From positions 1-15,924 of the forward strand of contig JASHTD010000340.1 in NCBI GenBank assembly GCA_030040725.1: 15,924 nucleotides of DNA, read 5' to 3'. Below, one piece after another: positions 7,902 to 13,469 of this stretch. Position numbers and translations under genes: made by a program. Below the pieces are notes generated by a model. The model was given only the letters and a program-made list of their open reading frames with translations, made no database searches and was not told the DNA's origin. This stretch comes from Candidatus Sulfotelmatobacter sp. (GTDB taxonomy: Bacteria > Acidobacteriota > Terriglobia > Terriglobales > Acidobacteriaceae). The stretch's first letter is position 1. Every line of letters begins with the position of its first letter.

Positions 7902-8558
7902 TCAATTACTCGGCCCGGCACCCTGGACGGCATGCGCCAAGTCGGCATAGGAGAGAACCGGTTTTCCTCCCAGGATCGGATCGTTTGCCAGCATGTGCAG
8001 GTGCTGAGTGCTGAGCAGGACTCTTCCGAAGGAATCGACACGAAACCGGCCCATTCCTCCAGCCACAGGACTGGTCAGCCCTAGCCTGCTAGGGCTGTAT
8101 AGAAAAAGAAAGACACGCTCGCCCACACGGTAACGCTCGCCGCGGCTCCAGAGCCCCACCCATTCGTGGATCGTCAGAGTCTGACCACGCGACACGCCAC
8201 GAATAGCTGCATCGACTTTGAATGTAATGGCGGTCGCTGCGTGTTTTTCGGGCAGAGCGTGCGAAATGGCTGTAACAGTTCCCGAGAAAATGATTCCCGC
8301 GGGGTGAACGATTTGAGGGAAGCCAATGGGGTTGGGGGCAGGCGGGTAACGACCGATGGGAGTGCCAGGCAGCGCTATGCCCGAGCGCAGGAGTCCGGAC
8401 GGCAGCATCGAATCCGTCGCGCTTGCCCGCGCGACCGGGAGCAGCTGCGGATCGCTTGGGGGAGGAACGCGAACCGCAGCTGCTTCCTGCCCGCGCAGCA
8501 AGCCAGCGATGAGAATCAACAAGAAAGCGGCGAGCAGACGCCACCAGCTCCCGACCAT
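7902..8558 (-). CDS. Small exported protein, NTR/OB-like beta fold possible
   Basis: A 218-residue protein that I do not recognise with certainty. It opens with a signal peptide (hydrophobic LLAAFLLILIAGLL, then GQEAAA), followed by a proline-rich linker (VRVPPPSDPQLLP). The core reads IIFSGTVTAI, then ITFKVDAAIRGVSRGQTLTIHEWVGL, then YRVGERVFLFLYSPS. That order (an FxGxVtxI strand, an FkVxxxxkG strand, a GErvfLFL strand) resembles netrin/TIMP-like (NTR, OB-fold) secreted domains, but the cysteines usual in NTR are absent, so this is a weak analogy. Start ATG 8558 is preferred because CAGGTG lies six bases upstream; the longer GTG 8567 start sits inside that ribosome site. It is first in a two-gene unit with the large Ig-like protein, and a TGTGA-N6-TCACA site lies upstream. 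Confidence 0.72.
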   Translation of the reverse strand: MVGSWWRLLAAFLLILIAGLLRGQEAAAVRVPPPSDPQLLPVARASATDSMLPSGLLRSGIALPGTPIGRYPPAPNPIGFPQIVHPAGIIFSGTVTAISHALPEKHAATAITFKVDAAIRGVSRGQTLTIHEWVGLWSRGERYRVGERVFLFLYSPSRLGLTSPVAGGMGRFRVDSFGRVLLSTQHLHMLANDPILGGKPVLSYADLAHAVQGAGPSN

Positions 8559-8611
8559 AATGATCACCTGGGAAAGACTGTCTGCTCGGAGGATTCTGGG
8601 AAACCGGGCCG

Positions 8612-8617
8612 ATACTA
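8612..8617 (-). promoter_or_regulatory. -10-like TAGTAT for the exported-protein pair
   Basis: On the minus strand TAGTAT occupies 8617-8612, implying a start point at 8605 and a leader of about 47 bases to ATG 8558. The -35 region is poor. The Crp/Fnr-like palindrome upstream is centred 41.5 bases from this start point, the class II activator position. Confidence 0.42.
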
Positions 8618-8638
8618 GACTGCCGCCATTGACGAAGC

Positions 8639-8654
8639 TGTGACGGATGTCACA
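8639..8654. promoter_or_regulatory. Crp/Fnr-family binding site, TGTGA-N6-TCACA
   Basis: TGTGA (8639-8643) and TCACA (8650-8654) with a six-base spacer form the exact core consensus of Crp-type regulators; arms extend to TGTGAC/GTCACA. It lies in the divergent spacer, 78 bases centre-to-ATG from the response-regulator gene and 88 from the exported-protein gene. Its centre (8646.5) is at -41.5 relative to the start point predicted from TAGTAT on the minus strand, which favours activation of the minus-strand pair. Confidence 0.55.
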
Positions 8655-8724
8655 ACCTCCCTGTGGATATCACCGATCCCTCCCATTCCGAGTTGGCGAC
8701 GAGCCCACTAGACCGGAAATCGCG

Positions 8725-9246
8725 ATGGATTCCAGTCCCGAACGCAGAACCTCGCTGACTGACATTCACCTAATCTATCCTCCCAAATTGCCGATAGAAA
8801 AAGCGAAGGCGAGCAGGCGCGTGAAGATTCTCTTAGTCGATGACAGCAAACCTATCCTGCACGAGAATGCGCGCGTGTTGCAAAAGGCGGGCTACGAGGT
8901 GATCTGCGCGGAAGATGGCGAATCCGCCATGAAACTGGCTTGCGAGCACAAGCCTGACCTCATCCTGCTGGATATGATCCTGCCGAAACTCAGCGGCCCA
9001 GAAGTGTTGGAAGCTTTGAAGGAGCACTCGGCAACCGTATCGATTCCAGTAGTCGTGCTCAGCAGCCTCACGCAGAAGAACCGGCAAAAACTGATTGAAG
9101 CCGGAGCCGAAGACTATATCGAGAAGAATACCCTGATGCCCGCGCCGGGCGTCAACGTTCTACCTAACGTGCTCGAAGATGTAATCTGTCGAATTAATCG
9201 TAAACGCGGCATTGCGTTTTCTAAGATCCCGCTTAGCGGCTCGTGA
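8725..9246 (+). CDS. Stand-alone response regulator receiver protein
   Basis: A 173-residue cytoplasmic signalling protein made of one CheY-like receiver. The hallmark residues are complete: acidic pair D39-D40 in KILLVDDS, phospho-acceptor D83 in LILLDMILP, S113 in VVVLSS, and K134 in DYIEKN. It has a 30-residue polar N-terminal extension and a short basic C-terminal tail (INRKRGIAFSKIPLSGS), with no DNA-binding or enzymatic output domain. It therefore probably works by protein-protein contact, as in motility, chemotaxis or phosphorelay shuttles; its kinase is not in the window. Start ATG 8725 is chosen because GGAAA lies upstream and the preceding 26 residues (from an in-frame ATG at 8647, inside the TGTGA-N6-TCACA palindrome) look non-coding; the longer form cannot be excluded. 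It converges with the BrkB-family gene with a 23-bp gap. Confidence 0.88.
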   Translation: MDSSPERRTSLTDIHLIYPPKLPIEKAKASRRVKILLVDDSKPILHENARVLQKAGYEVICAEDGESAMKLACEHKPDLILLDMILPKLSGPEVLEALKEHSATVSIPVVVLSSLTQKNRQKLIEAGAEDYIEKNTLMPAPGVNVLPNVLEDVICRINRKRGIAFSKIPLSGS

Positions 9247-9269
9247 AGCTTCCCGCAAGAACAGGCCCG

Positions 9270-10151
9270 CTAAATTTTCTTTCTCAAATGCTCTTCCGCG
9301 CTCAGGTTGGCGCCCGCAAGCAATAACAAGCCCGTAAGAAAAGCCCAAAACATCAGGCTCACCGAAAGCGCAAACGGTCCGTAGACCTCGCCGAAATTCA
9401 GCCACGGCAAGGCCAGGATATATCCATACTTCAGCGCTTCGGAAAGCAGTCCCATGATGATGGCTGTCGGCAACACTGCGCGCGCCGGAACTTTGCCGTT
9501 AGGCAGCAGCCAGTAGATGAGAAAGAAAATTGCAATGCTCGCCGTGATAGCGAAGACCTTCATGACGACAAATCCCACCAGGCGCACAAAAGCGCTGCCG
9601 TGGCCGCGCAGCAGCGACCCCATAAGCGCGACATTTTCTGCGGTCATGGCGATCGAAAGCAGAGCCAGCACTCCACAACCAAACGCCAGCCCCAGAGAGA
9701 TCAGTTGATTTCCGAAATACGAGCGGTTGTTCGGGAATCTCCAGATGCGGTTCAGCGCAACTTCGAGGGGCATGAACACGCTCGACGAGGTGACCAGCAA
9801 GATGACCAGCGAAACCACTTGCACGCGATTCTTTGCGTTCGAGAGCGCAGTCAGGTTACGAATCACGAAGTCCTGGCCGGCAGGAAGATAGTCGCGCAGC
9901 AGTTCTACGATGACCTCATACATCACGCGCGAGTGAAAGACTCGCCGCACCAGCGTCATCAGCAGAACCACAAAAGGAAAAAACGACAGGATCGAATTCG
10001 CCGCCACCGAAAATGCAAACGTATGCACCTCGGTGCGCAGCAAGTATCTGGCGGTCGAGACCACCAGACCCGAGGATCGTCTCCGCGGCGGCAGCTTCGG
10101 CCGCAGCACGGCCGGGTCAGCATCTGCCGAAACTATTGCTGGGTCGGTCAC
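9270..10151 (-). CDS. YihY/virulence factor BrkB family inner-membrane protein
   Basis: A 293-residue polytopic membrane protein. A soluble N-terminus (about 40 residues, with PRRRSSG) precedes about six hydrophobic segments, including SILSFFPFVVLLMTLV, VVSLVILLVTSSSVFMPL, LISLGLAFGCGVLALLSIAM, VMKVFAITASIAIFFLIYWLLP, AVLPTAIIMGLLSEAL and SVSLMFWAFLTGLLLLAGA. The family signature is recognisable in AFSVAANSILSFFPF, then the SVFMPLEVALNRIW turn, and WLNFGEVYGPF before the last helix. The family was once labelled ribonuclease BN and is now treated as a membrane protein of uncertain function, with transport suggested. Start is GTG 10151, with GGGA about eight bases upstream; no ATG in frame gives a full domain. 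It converges with the response regulator and diverges from the cold-shock gene across a 445-bp spacer. Confidence 0.9.
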   Translation of the reverse strand: MTDPAIVSADADPAVLRPKLPPRRRSSGLVVSTARYLLRTEVHTFAFSVAANSILSFFPFVVLLMTLVRRVFHSRVMYEVIVELLRDYLPAGQDFVIRNLTALSNAKNRVQVVSLVILLVTSSSVFMPLEVALNRIWRFPNNRSYFGNQLISLGLAFGCGVLALLSIAMTAENVALMGSLLRGHGSAFVRLVGFVVMKVFAITASIAIFFLIYWLLPNGKVPARAVLPTAIIMGLLSEALKYGYILALPWLNFGEVYGPFALSVSLMFWAFLTGLLLLAGANLSAEEHLRKKI

Positions 10152-10224
10152 CGGAGTCCCAATCGTATCAAAGCCTTGCGGCTAGTGCAGATCCTTCCGC
10201 GATTGCGTGATTCAGCGTTCAAAA

Positions 10225-10243
10225 AAGGTATTTCTTATACCTT
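10225..10243. promoter_or_regulatory. Perfect AAGGTAT-N5-ATACCTT palindrome, possible operator
   Basis: Seven-base arms (10225-10231 and 10237-10243) flank TTCTT. On the minus strand the palindrome contains TATAAG, a good -10 match facing the BrkB-family gene, so a protein bound here could block that promoter. The palindrome has no T-run behind it and both flanking genes point away, so a terminator is unlikely. The cognate regulator is not known. Confidence 0.4.
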
Positions 10244-10276
10244 GTTAAAGCTTAAAATTATGACCCGTGGTTATCT

Positions 10277-10306
10277 TTGACTTCCTCCGCTAATTTTTCT
10301 TGTAAA
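10277..10306 (+). promoter_or_regulatory. Sigma-70-like promoter for the cold-shock gene
   Basis: TTGACT (10277-10282) and TGTAAA (10301-10306) are separated by 18 bases. The start point would be near 10313, leaving a leader of about 308 bases before GTG 10621. Long leaders are known for cspA-type genes. Confidence 0.45.
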
Positions 10307-10312
10307 ACGATT

Positions 10313-10620
10313 CAATTCTCCTTATTATCTCTTGCTCATGTACTGGCAAATGCCGGTGCATGAATCGGTAAAGCAGGTTGATGTCTTGAGCAGAGCGGTA
10401 GAAATCAGCACCGATGGGCCAGGGCTCCGAAAGTTAGCGCCGCATTTTCTTCATGCACGCTGAACCGAGGAGTCTTTTGCATTGGGGGCAAGTTTCTCCG
10501 GCACAGAGAGACGCAACCGGGGTTCACAGGTTTCTTGAGGGGGCGCTCCAGGTTTTTCAGGGGCAACAAAACAAGAGGCCGGTGGGCTAATTCTTAATGA
10601 TGAGGGAAAGGAGTTTTTCT
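10313..10620 (+). promoter_or_regulatory. Long, potentially structured 5' leader of the cold-shock gene
   Basis: No convincing ORF lies here. Possible nested stem: GTGCATGAA/TTCATGCAC (10356-10364 with 10450-10458), then ATCGGT/ACCGAT (10364-10369 with 10410-10415; the A at 10364 can pair in only one of them), then GTTGAT/ATCAGC (10377-10382 with 10404-10409, one G-U). A competing pairing joins TGCTCA (10333-10338) to TGAGCA (10387-10392). Downstream is a hairpin GGAG-TTGC/GCAA-CTCC (10469-10499). The leader ends in AAGGAG at 10608-10613. A thermosensing or self-regulating leader is one reading; a separate small RNA is another. Confidence 0.4.
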
Positions 10621-10824
10621 GTGAGAGAGAAAGGAACAGTGAAGTGGTTCAACGGGGCGAAGGGATATGGTTTCATCCAGCGCTCCACGGGGGAGGATGT
10701 GTTCGTGCATTTCTCCGCGATTCAGGAGAACGGCTACCGCTCGCTGAACGAGGGTGAGACCGTGGAGTTCGATCTGCTCAAAGGCCCCAAAGGCTTTCAG
10801 GCGGGCAACGTCGTCCGCGCCTAG
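10621..10824 (+). CDS. Cold-shock protein, CspA family
   Basis: A 67-residue single cold-shock domain, the usual length. It binds single-stranded RNA and DNA and is thought to keep transcripts unfolded. RNP1 is KGYGFI (residues about 15-20) and RNP2 is VFVHF (about 27-31); the opening GTVKWFNGAKGYGFI and the closing KGPKGFQAGNVV are typical. Start GTG 10621 is chosen over ATG 10597 because AAGGAG (10608-10613) lies seven bases before the GTG, while the upstream ATG has no ribosome site and would add eight atypical residues. It is monocistronic, with its own promoter about 310 bases upstream and a strong stem-loop just after the stop. Confidence 0.95.
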   Translation: MREKGTVKWFNGAKGYGFIQRSTGEDVFVHFSAIQENGYRSLNEGETVEFDLLKGPKGFQAGNVVRA

Positions 10825-10844
10825 CTGTTAATTTGGTGTTTCCG

Positions 10845-10871
10845 ACCCTCCCGCTCCCAGCGGGAGGGTTT
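10845..10871 (+). terminator. Rho-independent terminator of the cold-shock gene
   Basis: An 11-bp perfect stem (10845-10855 with 10859-10869) with a CCC loop and a GC-rich upper part is followed by TTT. It starts 21 bases after the stop codon. The T-run is short, so termination may be partial. It is not followed by T's on the other strand, so it probably does not serve the convergent TPR gene. Confidence 0.75.
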
Positions 10872-10890
10872 GATGTCGCGTGAGTTGACT

Positions 10891-12951
10891 TCACCGCACT
10901 TCCACCGATACCAAGTCCCCATCCGAAAGCCCGCCCGCCTTGTAGTTCACCGCGATCCGGCGATCGCTCCAATCGCAGGAGAATTTGGCGGTTCCGATCA
11001 GCAGCAATGAATTGTAGTCGGCCGTGCGCAGCTTCAGAACTGCCCCGCTGGAGCTGACGGTCAAAATCGCCACCGGAGACTGCGAGCAATCCACCGCGAT
11101 CAAGCGGCCTTCAATGAACTTTTCGGGCCGCAGGTCCGCAATAGTCCCCGACTGCGAAGTTCTGGCCTGCTCCGCCCGCTTGGCCGCATCCTGGTCGAGC
11201 ACGTCAAAGGGAGTTGGCTGTGGCGCCAATTTCGCGGTCGACGGGGCGCTGGCGTTGGCAACTCCGTATTTCTCATGGGCCGAGAGTTCTCCTAGCCGTG
11301 CCCTCGCCTCCGTCGCTACTTGCGCATCGCCGCTGTTTTGCAGCCTTTCCAGCAAGGCCCGCGCCGCATCCCATCGCTTATCGGATTCGTAAATTTCGGC
11401 AAGATGATAAACGTACTGCAGATTGCGGGGGCTGAGTTGCGTGGCGGCGCGTTCGGCCTGCATTGCGGCCGCCGGCCCACCGCCTTGCATCCGTGCCAGG
11501 GCGAGCAAGTCGTAGGCGTTGGCGAATTCCGGATACCATTCGAGAACGGCGCGCAAATCCTGCATCAGGTTTGGCAGGCCTTCCATATCGGTTTTCTTAA
11601 CCAGCGACTCTTTATAGTTCATTACCGAAAGATAGTAGCGAATCCACATATCCTGCGGATTGAGAGCGGCTGCGTCGCCAAGCTCCTGCACACAGGCTTC
11701 GAACTCGCCTCGCTGCAGATCGTCCCATGCAAGAACGCGATGCGCGATCTCATTGCCGACCGCCGTGGTCAGCGGCGCTTCCGTATCTTGCTTTTCTTTC
11801 TTCGGTGCTTTAAAGAAAGAAGGTTTCGTGAGACTGGGATCCTGCGTGGTGGCCAGCTTATTCAGTTCTTGCAAACCGGTTTCGCGCCTGTCCGGAATTC
11901 TGATCTTGATCTCGGCCGCGATGGCGCCAGAATCGGTTTCCGACAGAGTTTTGCTCGCGATCACCCGGTCGCTTGGACCAACCGGCTCAGGAAACTGGTA
12001 AACCTGGAATGCGCTCTCTTGCCCGCCTCCTGGCTGTTTGGAGGCGTCGAGAGCGGCGAACAAGGGCTTGAGCGAGTGGAAATAATTTTTCACAGCTTGA
12101 TCTAGTTGCACCGGCGTCATGCCATAAGCTTTCTCGATTGCTTCCGGCACCGGCACATGCTGGATCTGCACCAGACCAAAATACGTTCCGGTCTCGGGCA
12201 GCTTTTGTTCGTGCAACAGGTAATGCATCATCATCCACGACTGGGCGTAGAACAAGGTATCCCGCATGCCTTCAGCGTCAGCGGAAGTATCATGCTTCAT
12301 GGTGAGCAGGTCGGGCAAGGTGAGCCATGCCTCTCCACTCAAGAGCTCGGTAAACGACTTCGGAGGAGTGTTGACCCGGCTCAAATTTCCTGGCGAATTC
12401 TCGCGCGAGGCTGGCAGCAATTCCGGGTCGGTGCCGATTTCATAATTCTTGTCGTCCAGGCGAATCGAGCTGAAGTATTCGGCCAACCCTTCATCGAACC
12501 ATCCCTGAACCGGAGGGTAGTTGTAGTTGACCAGCATGAGCGCGTAATCGTGTGCGACCGCACGCCACGAATCTGGCTCGAATAAATTGAGGACGAAGAA
12601 ATTCTGGTCTTCCCCGGACAGAAAAAAACCTGGGACGTCGATCGGCTGCCCTTGCCGCAGGGGCGCGGTCTGGTAATAAGATTTATCGTTCTTGAAAGCA
12701 AGAATAGTGAGGGGCAACGGCTCGTTCAGCCGGTCTTTCATCAGCAGCGAACCGAAGACGGCCCGCATCTGCTCAAACCGCAGTGCAACTTCTTTTCCGG
12801 TTTTTTCTCCCGCATCGGTGATGACGGTGTAATGCGTCGAATGAACCTCGAGCCACGGAGACGGCTCAACCGCACGAGCCGATGCAACGAAAACCAAGCA
12901 CGCTAGGATCACGGGGAAGCACGGTGAGAGGATGGAACGTAGGCGGTCCAT
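10891..12951 (-). CDS. Exported TPR protein with a degenerate metallopeptidase-like domain
   Basis: A 686-residue protein. The signal peptide ends near residue 27 (ILACLVFVASARA). Residues about 30-290 resemble the gluzincin-like (peptidase MA/DUF1570-type) domain found in many acidobacterial TPR proteins: a WLEVHSTHYTVITDAG opening, then the active-site region VAHDYALMLVNYNYPPVQGWFDEGLAEYFS. The expected HExxH reads HDYAL (134-138): the glutamate is Asp and the second zinc histidine is Leu, while the downstream DEGLAEY glutamates (E154, E158) remain. Residues about 400-560 contain TPR-like helical repeats (EACVQELGDAAALNPQ, AMQAERAATQLSPRN, WDAARALLERL). The C-terminal 85 residues form a separate beta-rich domain (IEGRLIAVDCSQSPVAILTVSSSGAVLKL), with two cysteines. 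Start ATG 12951 gives a clean signal peptide, though the ribosome site is weak. Its likely role is in periplasmic assembly or binding; peptidase activity is doubtful. Confidence 0.85.
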   Translation of the reverse strand: MDRLRSILSPCFPVILACLVFVASARAVEPSPWLEVHSTHYTVITDAGEKTGKEVALRFEQMRAVFGSLLMKDRLNEPLPLTILAFKNDKSYYQTAPLRQGQPIDVPGFFLSGEDQNFFVLNLFEPDSWRAVAHDYALMLVNYNYPPVQGWFDEGLAEYFSSIRLDDKNYEIGTDPELLPASRENSPGNLSRVNTPPKSFTELLSGEAWLTLPDLLTMKHDTSADAEGMRDTLFYAQSWMMMHYLLHEQKLPETGTYFGLVQIQHVPVPEAIEKAYGMTPVQLDQAVKNYFHSLKPLFAALDASKQPGGGQESAFQVYQFPEPVGPSDRVIASKTLSETDSGAIAAEIKIRIPDRRETGLQELNKLATTQDPSLTKPSFFKAPKKEKQDTEAPLTTAVGNEIAHRVLAWDDLQRGEFEACVQELGDAAALNPQDMWIRYYLSVMNYKESLVKKTDMEGLPNLMQDLRAVLEWYPEFANAYDLLALARMQGGGPAAAMQAERAATQLSPRNLQYVYHLAEIYESDKRWDAARALLERLQNSGDAQVATEARARLGELSAHEKYGVANASAPSTAKLAPQPTPFDVLDQDAAKRAEQARTSQSGTIADLRPEKFIEGRLIAVDCSQSPVAILTVSSSGAVLKLRTADYNSLLLIGTAKFSCDWSDRRIAVNYKAGGLSDGDLVSVEVR

Positions 12952-13072
12952 ACGCGGGTTCCGGAAGAAAGGCGACTACAGAAATGCTAACACGGCATGA
13001 GGGGCGAGGAGCAAAACGGGGAGGTGCGCTGTGGTGCCAAGGGGCGTCGAGTGCTCCCTGACGTGAAAAACC

Positions 13073-13279
13073 TCAATCTCCGCTGGCTTGGCTCTGCGTA
13101 GGCACCAGAACCAGCCGCCGGCGGGCCTCAGTCGGCTGAGGCCGCGATGCTTTTCCGCAAACCTCAAGAATGCCGAACACGGCCGCATACGCGGTAAATA
13201 CGCCAATTCCAACCGAGAGGATAACCGTGAAGCAGAGAACGATAGGCATAAACAGCGAGATCACAATCGACCATCCCAT
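13073..13279 (-). CDS. Small putative membrane protein
   Basis: A 68-residue protein of unknown function. Residues 3-38 form a long hydrophobic stretch (SIVISLFMPIVLCFTVILSV, then GIGVFTAYAAVFGILEV), enough for one long or two short membrane helices, and the tail is polar and arginine-rich (KASRPQPTEARRRLVLVPTQSQ). The composition is that of a real membrane protein rather than a chance frame. However, no clear Shine-Dalgarno precedes ATG 13279, so expression is less certain. The tail is encoded by palindromic DNA that may be a repeat insertion. It is divergent from uvrA and upstream of the TPR gene on the same strand, with a 121-bp gap. Confidence 0.5.
   Translation of the reverse strand: MGWSIVISLFMPIVLCFTVILSVGIGVFTAYAAVFGILEVCGKASRPQPTEARRRLVLVPTQSQASGD
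13115..13143. repeat. REP-like palindromes within the small membrane-protein gene
   Basis: CCGCCGGCGG (13115-13124) is a perfect 10-base palindrome and abuts GGCCTCAG-TCGG-CTGAGGCC (13124-13143), a perfect 8-bp hairpin with a 4-base loop. Together they encode the polar tail of the small membrane protein on the minus strand. The paired-palindrome form recalls the element at 2655-2693, though the sequences differ. Confidence 0.5.
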
Positions 13280-13344
13280 TGCGAAAGAATCAGATGCCGG
13301 CAGGCCAACTTTCGTATATGTGCGGCTTTTTCAATCTACCTGCG

Positions 13345-13374
13345 TTGACCGCCGCCGCTAGTAACAACTAAGAT
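13345..13374 (+). promoter_or_regulatory. uvrA: Sigma-70-like promoter for uvrA
   Basis: TTGACC (13345-13350) and TAAGAT (13369-13374) are 18 bases apart, predicting a start near 13381 and a leader of about 89 bases. The -35 matches consensus at five of six positions and the -10 at four of six. Confidence 0.48.
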
Positions 13375-13403
13375 ACGGAGTAGAGCTGCGCACTTCCACT
13401 CTC

Positions 13404-13412
13404 GAACAGTTC
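13404..13412. promoter_or_regulatory. GAAC-A-GTTC palindrome downstream of the uvrA promoter
   Basis: A short inverted repeat, GAAC and GTTC around one base, lies about 24 bases after the predicted uvrA start point. The half-sites are those of some LexA boxes, but the spacing is not a known LexA arrangement, so the assignment to DNA-damage control is weak. Confidence 0.2.
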
Positions 13413-13469
13413 TGTAGCCGTGTCGACATTACGGAAGGGCAATCCAGTCTGATTTTTGACCATCTCTAA

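Noticed and set aside
7901..8041. Longer N-terminus for the Ig-like protein (start 8041)
   Set aside because: It overlaps the upstream gene in another frame and puts 47 residues before the signal peptide; the ATG one base after the upstream stop fits coupling.
8647..8724. Longer N-terminus for the response regulator (ATG 8647)
   Set aside because: The ATG lies inside the TGTGA-N6-TCACA palindrome, has no ribosome site, and the extra 26 residues look non-coding. It is not fully excluded.
10597..10620. ATG 10597 as start of the cold-shock protein
   Set aside because: The strong AAGGAG at 10608-10613 is correctly spaced for GTG 10621 and lies downstream of this ATG; 67 residues is the normal family length.
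11320..12105. Long plus-strand reading frame (261 codons) opposite the TPR gene
   Set aside because: It mirrors codon bias of the minus-strand gene, and the translated product has no domain-like pattern.
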